Shown piece after piece: positions 33,492 to 42,800 of a stretch of DNA of 46,401 bases. The notes beneath the pieces are model-generated. The model was not told the DNA's origin, did not search any database, and saw nothing but the letters and a program-made list of their open reading frames with translations. The stretch is from Flavobacterium sp. (GTDB taxonomy: Bacteria > Bacteroidota > Bacteroidia > Flavobacteriales > Flavobacteriaceae). Made by a program: the position numbers and the translations under genes. The DNA lies in the NCBI RefSeq assembly GCF_025352425.1, contig NZ_JANXTI010000003.1:1-46401 (forward strand), written 5' to 3'. The stretch's first letter is position 1. Every line of letters starts with the position of its first letter.

Positions 33492-34109
33492 CTATTCCCC
33501 TTCCATTTCGAAGAAAACGGGTTCAATCATTATTTTATCAGCCAGCGATTCTACCCTTTCGGTTATTTGTGAGCAAAAGAACAAGCGCTGTGTTTTTTCA
33601 ATACTGTTTGACAGACGAAGAACAACAGCATCCATTCGGCTTCTGAATAATACATCGGCGTCATCAACAATCATCAATTTAATTGTATTGCTGTTAAACC
33701 CTGCGGATGAAAACATGGCGTTGATTTTATTGGGTGTTCCAATTAAAATATCCAATCCCATCGAAACAACATTTTTATCATAATCAATATCGCCTTTATC
33801 ATGAACTCCCAAAATGCTCAAGTCGGTATAAGCTCCGTACTTTAAAAATAGTTCTTCCATTTCCAATACTTTTTCCTTGTTTTCAACAATGATTAAAGCT
33901 CTGGTAATTTCGTCCAAAGTTTTTTCTAATTTTTGTATTACATTTAAAACTATTGTCGTTGTTTTTCCTGTTCCGCCAGCGGACTGAATCACAGCATCTG
34001 CGCCACTTTTGATGGTGGAAAATGTTTCCTGTTGCATTTCATTGGCTTCGGACAAACCGTTTTCAATGAGCGCTTTCTGAAGGTTTGGGTTTATTTTTTT
34101 TAGGTTCAT
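33492..34109 (-). CDS. Single-domain DEAD-box-like protein
   Basis: This 205-residue protein matches only the first RecA domain of a DEAD-box helicase. It shows a Q-motif-like EMQQETF, the Walker A SAGGTGKT (43-50), TPNK (125-128) and a motif II reading DDAD (149-152), in which the catalytic Glu of DEAD is replaced by Asp. There is no second RecA domain (no motifs V or VI), so it cannot unwind RNA as a complete helicase. I recall similar short proteins annotated as helicases in related genomes, so this may be a genuine family, not decay. Its ATG overlaps the stop of the sigma-54 regulator gene by one base (TAATG). Confidence 0.82.
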   Translation of the reverse strand: MNLKKINPNLQKALIENGLSEANEMQQETFSTIKSGADAVIQSAGGTGKTTTIVLNVIQKLEKTLDEITRALIIVENKEKVLEMEELFLKYGAYTDLSILGVHDKGDIDYDKNVVSMGLDILIGTPNKINAMFSSAGFNSNTIKLMIVDDADVLFRSRMDAVVLRLSNSIEKTQRLFFCSQITERVESLADKIMIEPVFFEMEGE

Positions 34110-35272
34110 TATTTACTTGCAAATAATTTTACATCAGTTTCCGAGATTTCGCTTCCACCAAGAATTATCAGACGCTCCACTACATTTCGAAGTTCACGAA
34201 TATTTCCTGTCCAATCGTATTCCTGCAATAATGAAATGGCTTGCTCAGAGAATGATTTGGTGATGTTTCCTTGTTCTTCTGCTATTTTTGAGGTAAAATG
34301 CTCAATCAATAACGGAATATCATCGCGCCTGTCATTCAACGATGGAACTTTAATTAAAATTACGGCTAACCGGTGGTACAAATCTTCTCTGAATCTTCCT
34401 TCGGCGATTTCTTTTTTCAAATCCTTATTGGTTGCAGCTACTACTCGTACATTTATTTTTATGTCTCTGTCGGCACCAACTCTTTGAATTAAACTTTCCT
34501 GCAACGCACGTAATACTTTGGCTTGCGCCGAAAGGCTCATATCTCCAATTTCGTCCAGAAAAATTGTTCCGCCATCTGCAGCTTCAAATTTCCCGGCTCT
34601 ATCTTTCACAGCAGAAGTAAACGCCCCTTTCACGTGTCCGAACAATTCGCTTTCTATCAATTCAGATGGAATAGCAGCACAATTCACTTCAATCATTGGA
34701 GCTTCTGCTCTTTCGCTTTTTTCGTGTAATTGATGCGCCACTAATTCTTTCCCGGTACCGTTTGGTCCCGTAATTAAAACGCGGGCATCTGTCAAAGCTA
34801 CTTTTTCAATCATCAGTTTGATTTGATTGATAGCTTCACTTTCACCAATGATTTCGTAGTTTCTGGAAACTTTTTTCTTTAGGATTTTATTTTCCACTAC
34901 CAATTGTTTCCTGTCCAAAGCATTGCGGACGGTATTCAATAGTCTATTTAAATCAGGTGGTTTGGAAATATAATCAAACGCTCCAAGACGCATTGTATTC
35001 ACAGCAGTTTCCAAATCTCCGTGGCCGGAAATCATCACTACCGGAATTTCGGGCTTGATTTTCTTAACAGCATCAAGTAATTCTTCACCGTTCATTTTTG
35101 GCATTTTGATGTCGCAAAGTACCAAATCGAAATCTTCGTTCTTGATTTTTTCAAAACCGATTTTCCCGTCTTCAGCTTCTTCAACTATATATGTGTCGCT
35201 TTCCTCTAAAAGTATTTTGGTCAATACCCTTCGGATAGAAACTTCGTCTTCAATGATTAAAATTTTGGGCAT
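34109..35272 (-). CDS. Sigma-54-dependent response regulator without a DNA-binding domain
   Basis: This 387-residue bacterial enhancer-binding protein activates RNA polymerase carrying sigma-54. The receiver domain has Asp54 (DLVLCDIKMPKM) with the acid pocket IIEDE; the AAA+ domain has GPNGTGKELVA, FLDEIGDMS and the R-finger region FREDLYHRL. The sigma-contact loop reads GAFTSA instead of the usual GAFTGA. The protein ends about 30 residues after NIRELRNVVERL, so the Fis-type HTH normally found at the C-terminus is absent. I set the start at ATG 35270-35272, because the upstream in-frame TTG at 35296 overlaps the promoter box. The cognate kinase is not adjacent. Confidence 0.9.
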   Translation of the reverse strand: MPKILIIEDEVSIRRVLTKILLEESDTYIVEEAEDGKIGFEKIKNEDFDLVLCDIKMPKMNGEELLDAVKKIKPEIPVVMISGHGDLETAVNTMRLGAFDYISKPPDLNRLLNTVRNALDRKQLVVENKILKKKVSRNYEIIGESEAINQIKLMIEKVALTDARVLITGPNGTGKELVAHQLHEKSERAEAPMIEVNCAAIPSELIESELFGHVKGAFTSAVKDRAGKFEAADGGTIFLDEIGDMSLSAQAKVLRALQESLIQRVGADRDIKINVRVVAATNKDLKKEIAEGRFREDLYHRLAVILIKVPSLNDRRDDIPLLIEHFTSKIAEEQGNITKSFSEQAISLLQEYDWTGNIRELRNVVERLIILGGSEISETDVKLFASK

Positions 35273-35293
35273 TTCGATGATTTTATAAGATTG

Positions 35294-35301
35294 CAAAGTT
35301 A
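35294..35301 (-). promoter_or_regulatory. -7 box (TAACTTTG) of the sigma-54 regulator operon
   Basis: On the minus strand TAACTTTG lies 21 bp before the ATG at 35272. It supports the shorter start and suggests that the regulator itself is transcribed by the housekeeping sigma factor. Confidence 0.65.
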
Positions 35302-35381
35302 ATCATGTAATGCGTTATTTCAATAAATTTAGTTTCAAATTCAAATCAAACTAAAAATAATTAACATCCAAATAGATTTAA

Positions 35382-35389
35382 TACTTTTG
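35382..35389 (+). promoter_or_regulatory. -7 box (TACTTTTG) of panB
   Basis: A TAnnTTTG match 19 bp before the panB ATG. Confidence 0.6.
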
Positions 35390-35408
35390 TATTTCAAAAC
35401 CAACAACT

Positions 35409-36227
35409 ATGTCAACTGCAAAAAAAGATTACAAAAGAATTACCACAAAATCATTATTTGACATGAAAGCCAATGGCGAAAAAATATCAATGCTTACCGC
35501 ATATGATTTTACCATGGCAAAAATTGTTGATAGTGCAGGTGTTGATGTGATTTTGGTTGGGGATTCTGCCAGTAATGTCATGGCGGGCCACGAAACAACT
35601 TTGCCTATTACTTTAGACCAGATGATTTATCATGCTTCGGGTGTTGTTCGTGCTATTGAAAGAGCTTTAGTTGTGGTTGATTTGCCTTTCGGAAGTTACC
35701 AATCGGATCCAAAGGAAGCCTTGCGTTCTGCTATCAGAATTATGAAAGAAAGTGGTGGACACGCAGTAAAAATGGAAGGTGGAAGCGAAATTAAAGAAAG
35801 TATCAAACGTATTTTGAATGCGGGAATTCCAGTTATGGGACATTTGGGTTTAACACCACAATCTATATATAAATTTGGAACTTATACTGTTAGAGCCAAA
35901 GAAGAAGCAGAAGCAGAACAATTGCTGGAAGATGCTCAATTGTTGGAAAAGCTGGGATGTTTTGCTTTGGTTTTGGAAAAAATTCCAGCTTCATTGGCAG
36001 AGAAAGTTGCCAAAACAATTTCTATTCCTGTAATCGGAATTGGTGCCGGCGGCGGTGTTGACGGACAAGTATTAGTAATTCACGACATGCTTGGAATGAA
36101 TAACGAATTCAGTCCCAGATTTTTACGCCGTTACTTGGATTTATACGAACAAATGACAAAAGCTATCGGAAATTATGTAGCTGATGTTAAATCGAAAGAT
36201 TTCCCAAATAAGAATGAACAATATTAG
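35409..36227 (+). CDS. panB: 3-methyl-2-oxobutanoate hydroxymethyltransferase
   Basis: This 272-residue TIM-barrel enzyme of pantothenate (CoA) synthesis makes ketopantoate from ketoisovalerate and methylene-tetrahydrofolate. Conserved segments are [40 protein letters not shown] with the metal and substrate acids, [21 protein letters not shown] and [15 protein letters not shown] near the C-terminus. Length is standard. No other pantothenate gene is adjacent; the downstream RluA-type gene lies 53 bp away on the same strand and may be co-transcribed. Confidence 0.97.
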   Translation: MSTAKKDYKRITTKSLFDMKANGEKISMLTAYDFTMAKIVDSAGVDVILVGDSASNVMAGHETTLPITLDQMIYHASGVVRAIERALVVVDLPFGSYQSDPKEALRSAIRIMKESGGHAVKMEGGSEIKESIKRILNAGIPVMGHLGLTPQSIYKFGTYTVRAKEEAEAEQLLEDAQLLEKLGCFALVLEKIPASLAEKVAKTISIPVIGIGAGGGVDGQVLVIHDMLGMNNEFSPRFLRRYLDLYEQMTKAIGNYVADVKSKDFPNKNEQY

Positions 36228-36280
36228 TCTGCTTTTGAAAGAAAGCTAAAGGCAAATGATAAATAATAGACTTAAATAAA

Positions 36281-36976
36281 TTGGCAGAAAAAATAGTTTC
36301 TACAAAGGAAAATCTCCAAATTCTTCATGAGGACAACCACATTATAGTCGTAAACAAACGCGTCGGTGATATTGTTCAGGGCGATAAAACGGGAGACAAA
36401 CCGTTATCCGAAATTGTAAAAGAATTTATAAAGGAAAAATACAACAAGCCCGGAGAAGTTTTTCTGGGCGTGGTTCACCGATTGGACAGACCAACAACCG
36501 GAATCGTAGTTTTTGCCAGAACCTCTAAAGCATTGACCCGATTAAATGAAATGTTTAGCAATCGGGAAACACAAAAAACCTATTGGGCAATTGTTAAAAA
36601 TCGTCCTGAAAAAGACAACGACACTTTAGTTCATCATCTGAAAAGAAACGAGAAAAACAATACTTCCAAAGCACATATAAAAGAAGTTCCCGAAAGCAAA
36701 AAAGCCAGTCTGGAATATAAAATCATCAAAACACTGGACAATTATTTTGCGCTTGAAATCAATCTTCATACAGGAAGACATCATCAGATAAGAGCACAAT
36801 TGGCTGCTATTGGTTGTCCAATCAAAGGCGATTTGAAATATGGCTTCGATCGTAGCAACCCTGACGGAGGCATTCATCTTCATGCAAGAAAATTGGTATT
36901 CATTCATCCCGTTTCAAAAGAACTTATAGAAATCATCGGCCAAACTCCAAAAGATGCAATTTGGAGTTTGATATAA
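36281..36976 (+). CDS. RluA-family RNA pseudouridine synthase
   Basis: This 231-residue enzyme isomerises uridine in rRNA or tRNA. The catalytic segment is GVVHRLDRPTTGIVVFARTS with the nucleophilic Asp in HRLDRPTTG. The substrate-binding HTGRHHQIRAQLAAIGCPIK and the DLKYG motif follow. It has no N-terminal S4 domain, so it belongs to the short RluA/RluC-type group; the target base cannot be read from the sequence. The start is TTG (36281-36283), as the frame closes upstream and no ATG precedes the core (ILHEDNHIIVVNKRVGDIV). Confidence 0.92.
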   Translation: MAEKIVSTKENLQILHEDNHIIVVNKRVGDIVQGDKTGDKPLSEIVKEFIKEKYNKPGEVFLGVVHRLDRPTTGIVVFARTSKALTRLNEMFSNRETQKTYWAIVKNRPEKDNDTLVHHLKRNEKNNTSKAHIKEVPESKKASLEYKIIKTLDNYFALEINLHTGRHHQIRAQLAAIGCPIKGDLKYGFDRSNPDGGIHLHARKLVFIHPVSKELIEIIGQTPKDAIWSLI

Positions 36977-37038
36977 TCTAAAAAGTGTATTTTTACGTTT
37001 ATATATAGTATAATCTAACCCAAATAACTATTACTACT

Positions 37039-38388
37039 ATGAAAAAAATTGTTTTAACCTTTAGTTTGCTGGTTGGTTTTAGTGCATTTGCGCAAGACCA
37101 TTTTTCCGGAATTAGCACTTCCAATCGTGTCGGGATTTTAAATGGTATTATTAATCCAGCCGAATTTTCAAACCTTTCAAAAAAATTCGAAATCAATGTT
37201 TCGGGTTTAAGCTTTGACGTTGCCAATAATAAAATTGGGTTTAGCGATTTGGTTTCGGGTTCCAATTTTGAAGAATTGATTTTTAAAGGAAGTGAACCTG
37301 TAAATATGCGTTTTGATGGTACTATTTTAGGGCCAAGTTTTGCCATGAAATGGATGAAATGGGGATTTGGAATTACCACAAAAGCTAATGTTAAATTTGA
37401 CGTTGTTGATGTTGATACACATTTAGGAGATGCTATTACCAACAGTGGTTTGGCGCTTATCGGTAATACCCAAATTAGCAATAATTACAACCAACGTATG
37501 AGTGGGACGGCGTGGGGAGAAGTTGGGCTTTCGGCAGCGAGAGAACTTTTCGATAACAGCGAACACAGTCTAAGTGCCGGTGTTACTTTCAAATTCTTGT
37601 TTCCTGGTTCGTATTCTAATTTTGGTGCGGATAAATTTAACGGAACAATCACTACAACCGCAACTGGAGATGGATATCTTCACAGTACAACAGCGAATTT
37701 AAACATTGCCTATTCCGGAAATTTAGCCAACAGCTTTACCAATTTTAATGATTATACTAAATCTATTTTTGGTGGCTTACACGGAGTTGCTACTGATATT
37801 GGTGTAACTTATCAATGGAAAGATGAAAAAACAAAGTATAAAATCAAAGCCGGGCTCGCCATTAGAAACCTAGGAAGTATGACTTTTAAAAATGATAATA
37901 ATGCTTCAACATCTTATCTGTTAAGTATACCTCAAGGCACGCTTTCAAATCCGGGTTTAAATTTAAATCAGTTTCAAAATGTTAATAATTTGAGAGAAGT
38001 AGAACAAATTTTATTAGACAGTGGTTATCTTACGGAGACATCGGGTGAAAAAGATTTTAAAGTAAATTTACCAACACTGCTATCATTGTATGCTGATTTT
38101 AAAATTGTGCCAAAAGTATATGTGACAGGATATTTACAGCAACGGATGAAAAAAGATGACACTAACGGACAAATTACTGCCCGAAATATTTTTTCGGTAA
38201 CACCAAGGGTTAATTTAGGATTCTTTGAAACCTATCTTCCACTTTCCCATGATGATATTTCAGGGACAAATGTTGGTGTTGGCTTTAGATTGGCTGGATT
38301 TTACCTTGGCTCCAGTTCAATTTTCACTTCATTGGCAGATGGTAAACAAGCAGACATTTACACCGGATATCGCTATGCTTTTTTATAA
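37039..38388 (+). CDS. DUF5723 family outer-membrane beta-barrel-like protein
   Basis: This 449-residue protein has a signal peptide at 1-19 (KKIVLTFSLLVGFSAFAQ). The mature protein starts DHFSGISTSNRVGILNGIIN, which fits the DUF5723 family of Bacteroidota. The remainder shows alternating strands with repeated glycine and aromatic residues, such as MSGTAWGEVGLSAARELF and SLSAGVTFKFLFPGSYSNFG, and ends in a Tyr/Phe-rich strand (ADIYTGYRYAFL) as in outer-membrane barrels. The role is unknown. Single gene. Confidence 0.85.
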   Translation: MKKIVLTFSLLVGFSAFAQDHFSGISTSNRVGILNGIINPAEFSNLSKKFEINVSGLSFDVANNKIGFSDLVSGSNFEELIFKGSEPVNMRFDGTILGPSFAMKWMKWGFGITTKANVKFDVVDVDTHLGDAITNSGLALIGNTQISNNYNQRMSGTAWGEVGLSAARELFDNSEHSLSAGVTFKFLFPGSYSNFGADKFNGTITTTATGDGYLHSTTANLNIAYSGNLANSFTNFNDYTKSIFGGLHGVATDIGVTYQWKDEKTKYKIKAGLAIRNLGSMTFKNDNNASTSYLLSIPQGTLSNPGLNLNQFQNVNNLREVEQILLDSGYLTETSGEKDFKVNLPTLLSLYADFKIVPKVYVTGYLQQRMKKDDTNGQITARNIFSVTPRVNLGFFETYLPLSHDDISGTNVGVGFRLAGFYLGSSSIFTSLADGKQADIYTGYRYAFL

Positions 38389-38448
38389 ATAATAAAGTTA
38401 AATGGTAATGGTTAAAAACGTAACTTGCTGAACCAATTTGGTTGAGTT

Positions 38449-39780
38449 ATGAATTTTAAGTCCGATATAAGTTACCGAAAACAATCACTGATAAAGTTGC
38501 TGAATTGTGTTCAGTTATATGAAAAGGAAGTTATAAAAGCACTCTTTGATGATTTCAAAAAGCCAGAATTTGAAGCGGTTTTAAGTGAAACTGCATATAT
38601 CGTTTCAGAACTAAATCATACGATTAAAAATATACACAAATGGGCAAAACCGCAACTGGTTTTGCCTTCTCTTTTAAATTTTCCTTCAACCGATTATATC
38701 TATAAAGAACCATATGGCAAAGTATTGATTATTGCCCCGTGGAATTACCCGTATCAATTGGCATTATGTCCATTAATAGCAGCTGTTGCAGCGGGAAATG
38801 AGGTTGTAGTTAAACCTTCTGAATTAACACCAAACACCTCTGGAATTGTTGCCAAAATAATAAGCGAAACTTTTGATGAAAATCATGTAAAATGTGTTGA
38901 AGGTGGTGTTGAAATTACCCAGCAATTATTAGCACAACGTTGGGATTATATTTTCTTTACCGGTAGTGTTGCTGTTGGCAAAATAGTGGCTAAAGCTGCT
39001 GCAGAAAATTTAACGCCGGTAACATTGGAACTTGGCGGAAAAAATCCATGCATTGTGGATGAAACGGCTAATCTAAAGTTGGCAGCCAAAAGAATTGTTT
39101 GGGGTAAATTTCTCAATGCGGGACAAACGTGTATTGCGCCCGATTATTTATTAGTTTCTGGTAAAATAAAAGCAACTTTCATCGAATTATTAAAAAAAGA
39201 AATTACCGATGCGTACGGCGAAAATCCAGAAACTTCTCCTGATTATTCTCGAATCATAAACGAAAAAAATCACAGCCGGCTAACAGCAATGTTAGAAAAG
39301 GAAACCCTCATTGCTGGCGGAAAAACCAATAGTCAGGATTTTTATCTGGCTCCTACTCTGATGGAAGAACCGAGCTTGGATAGCCTTGTAATGGCAGCGG
39401 AAATATTTGGACCAATCCTTCCTGTTTTATCCTTCGAAAGTGAAGCGGATATAGCTTCCGTTATTTCAAGATACGAAAAACCATTGTCACTTTATGTTTT
39501 TAGTAATAACAAAGCTTTCGCCAAAAGAATAATCTTGAATTATTCTTTTGGGGGTGGTTGTATCAATGATACTTTAGTTTATTTTTCCAACAAAAAATTA
39601 CCTTTTGGTGGCGTTGGTCATAGTGGCCTTGGCGCATATCACGGCAAATTAAGTTTTGACACTTTCACACATCAGAAAGGCATTATAAAAAAAGGCAATT
39701 GGTTGGATATCCCGATTAGGTATGCTCCTTATAAAGGAAAATTAAATAATTTAAAGAAAATATTAAAATGGCTGAACTAA
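38449..39780 (+). CDS. Aldehyde dehydrogenase family protein
   Basis: This 443-residue NAD(P)+-dependent aldehyde dehydrogenase is of the ALDH3-like kind. Cofactor-binding segments are VLIIAPWNYPYQLALCPLIA and FFTGSVAVGKIVAKAAAE; the general base is Glu in LELGGKNP and the catalytic Cys is in NAGQTCIAPDYLLV. The C-terminus has PFGGVGHSGLGAYHG and FDTFTHQKGI, usual for the ALDH3 group that oxidises medium- or long-chain fatty aldehydes. It lacks a C-terminal membrane anchor. Starts at ATG 38449; slightly shorter at the N-terminus than typical relatives. Confidence 0.93.
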   Translation: MNFKSDISYRKQSLIKLLNCVQLYEKEVIKALFDDFKKPEFEAVLSETAYIVSELNHTIKNIHKWAKPQLVLPSLLNFPSTDYIYKEPYGKVLIIAPWNYPYQLALCPLIAAVAAGNEVVVKPSELTPNTSGIVAKIISETFDENHVKCVEGGVEITQQLLAQRWDYIFFTGSVAVGKIVAKAAAENLTPVTLELGGKNPCIVDETANLKLAAKRIVWGKFLNAGQTCIAPDYLLVSGKIKATFIELLKKEITDAYGENPETSPDYSRIINEKNHSRLTAMLEKETLIAGGKTNSQDFYLAPTLMEEPSLDSLVMAAEIFGPILPVLSFESEADIASVISRYEKPLSLYVFSNNKAFAKRIILNYSFGGGCINDTLVYFSNKKLPFGGVGHSGLGAYHGKLSFDTFTHQKGIIKKGNWLDIPIRYAPYKGKLNNLKKILKWLN

Positions 39781-39787
39781 ATTTATT

Positions 39788-39795
39788 TATTTTTG
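39788..39795 (+). promoter_or_regulatory. -7 box (TATTTTTG) upstream of the hybrid kinase gene
   Basis: A TAnnTTTG match 41 bp upstream of the TTG start at 39837. A 13-residue frame (MSKTKEPHKSEVR) runs from ATG 39799 to TGA 39838-39840, its stop overlapping the TTG start; the box is so close that this frame may not be fully transcribed. Confidence 0.4.
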
Positions 39796-39836
39796 AGAAT
39801 GTCAAAAACAAAAGAACCCCATAAATCTGAAGTACG

Positions 39837-42800
39837 TTGAACAATTTTTTTACTTTCTCTAATACAAATAATTTAATAATCATAGCCATTTTGCTATTGT
39901 TACTCTACGGTGCCTATTTCGCAACAAGTAAGTCTTTGAAAAAGAAATTAAATCTGCGAAATCATTCCGAGTTTGAGCCAAAAGAACAACAATATGAATT
40001 ATACCTTCTCTTTTTTGGAATTACCATTCCCCTGGTCGAATCTATCCTTGAGATTTTTAAGGTGCGCGCAACAAGTTTCCTGGTTCCCAATATTTCAATT
40101 GGAATAGCGTTAATAACTTTTTACCTGCTTTGCACCAGAACATCTTTTTTTGCCAAAAATATTAAAGCAGTTTTTTTATTATGTTATTTCGGATATTTTG
40201 GACTCGTTCTATATTATCTATTTTTTAAGGATTTTGAACTGATTTGTTATGTTAGCCTTATCATTATTTATTTCCTGTCCTATTTTGTCTTAAAGAACAT
40301 TTTACATTATTGGCTGTTCGTGATAACTTGCTTGATGCTTCTTATTAGTTCGTATGGTTTTGAACTTATTCCGCACAATTATACCATCATTCTTATTTGT
40401 TCTTTTATATTAACAACTACCATTCACACCGCCCGACATTTGGCGCTAATTGAAACAAAAAATAAATTCCTTTTTGCAAACATCGTAGTAAACAATGGAA
40501 ATTCATTGATCATAACCACAAACCGAGTTGGAGAAGTATCTTTTTGTAGTGATTCGATTAAGTATATTTTAGGATATACGTCCGATGAAGTTATGGGAAT
40601 GGGTTTTTGGAATTTAACAGAAGATCCTGAATTTGTTGGCGAAGCCTATCATAATGATTATGTCGATGATAGATTGTACATCAGAAAATTAAAATGTAAA
40701 AATGGAGACTACAAGCACATTCAGTGGAAAGACAAAATGTATTCCGAAGATATTGTTATCGGTATCGGTCAGGATGTGACAGAACAAATTAATATTGAAA
40801 ACCAGTATAGAAGCCTAATCGAATCTGCCGCCGATTTGATTTATGAAATTGATTTAAATGGTAATATCACTTATATCAATCAATTTACCGAAAAAACCCT
40901 TGGTTATTCTAAAGATGAAATTGTAGATAAGCTTTTTTATAAATTTATCAGAAATGACTATTTAGACTTTGTAGTTGATTTCTATAAAGATATTCCAAAA
41001 GAAAGCAATCAATACGCCGACCTTGTTTTTCCGTTACTTAAAAAATCCGGAGATACTATTTGGGTTTCCCAAAAAGTAACGATGAAGAAAACCCAAAATG
41101 ATGAAATCATAGGTTTTTCGGCTATTGCAAGAGATGTTACCCTTGTGAAAAATCTCGAAATAGAACATTATAACAGAAGTAAAAAAGTTAGGGTACACAA
41201 CGAAACATTAAAAAAATTAACTTCTCAAAGTTATTCTAACAAAGATACATTTAACGGAATACTAAAAAACATTCTGAAAGTAGCCAGTACAAACTGTAGT
41301 ATCGATCGGGTGAGCTACTGGGCATCTTTTCCAGACGGTATTCGGTGCGAAAGCATTTATTATTTAGAAAGTGATCGTTATGAAAAAAGCTTTTTTATTG
41401 ATAAAGCAAACCATCCCAACTACTTTACAAACATAGAAACCGGAATGCAAATTGTTGCGTCAAATGTGTATGACAATACTATTACACAGGAATTATGTTA
41501 TGACTATTTTCCAAAACATAACATAAAATCATTATTAGATACACCGCTTGTAATAAACGGCAAAATTATTGGAGTCCTATGCTTTGAAAAAATAGAAAAA
41601 CCAGTAGAATGGGAGAGCGAAGACATAAATTTTTCTAGGTCGGTTGCTGATTTGATTGCAATTGCAATAGAATCACAGTTGCTTTTAGAGTCTGATAAAA
41701 AACTTTCATATAAGAGTGATATTTTGACTGTTATCAGTAAAAACACCCAGAAGTTTTTGATGTCGAAAAACACGGATGAAATATTCCACGGAATTTTAGG
41801 AACCATTGGTGATGTTATACAAGTCGACAAATTGTCGTTTTTTGAAAACAGCCCTGAAACCAAATCGTTAATTCAAAAATACCGATGGTCTGGCGAAACA
41901 AAATCCCTTACAGAATTAAATCCATTGATTTTGGAAGTTCCTTACACCCAAATTCAAGACATTGTTGACAATTTGTTGCAAAACAAACCCTATTTTTCTT
42001 CTGTAAGAAAAATAAAAAACGAATCTACCAGAGAATTATTTCTATCGCTGGATACAAAATCCATTCTATTGTTACCCGTTTTTGTCAAGAAAAATTTATT
42101 TGGTACGATTGGATTTATTGTAACTCAAAATGAAAGGGAATGGACAAATGACGAAATTAGTACACTTCAAACTTTGGCGAACAACATATCCTATGCTATA
42201 GAACGCAATTTGAATGAAGCCATCATCAAAGAAAGTGAAGAAAAATTCAGGCTTCTTGCCAATAATATTCCGGGAACAGTACACTTATCTGAATATGATG
42301 AGCGATGGTCAAAAATATACTTGAACGATGAAATTGAAAAGTTGACAGGCTACCCTAAAAATGATTTTCTTCAAAATAAAATTTTCTACATTGATCTGGT
42401 ACATCCTGACGATTTAAAAATTGTAAAAGTCGAAGTTGACGAATTATTTAAAAGCAAGCAAAAAATTCATTTAGTTTATAGAATAATAAATAAAGCCGGA
42501 CACTATGTTTGGGTTGAAGAATTTGGAGAACCCGTTTTTAAAGATGGAAAAATAGAATTTATTGTTGGTATTTTCATTGATATTACCAAACGGATGGAGG
42601 CAGAAGAAGCCATAAAGGAAAAAAATTATGCACAGGCTGCAAACAAGGCAAAATCTGAATTTTTGGCAAATATGAGTCACGAAATCCGAACGCCATTAAA
42701 CGGTATCATTGGGTTTACCGAACTTTTAATGAACTCAAATTTAGAAGAAATCCAAAAAAAATACATGGATACCATCAACCAATCAGCGAACTCGTTGATG

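Noticed and set aside
35273..35296. TTG at 35296 as the sigma-54 regulator start
   Set aside because: The TTG overlaps the TAACTTTG promoter box, and the receiver domain begins naturally at MPKILIIEDE.
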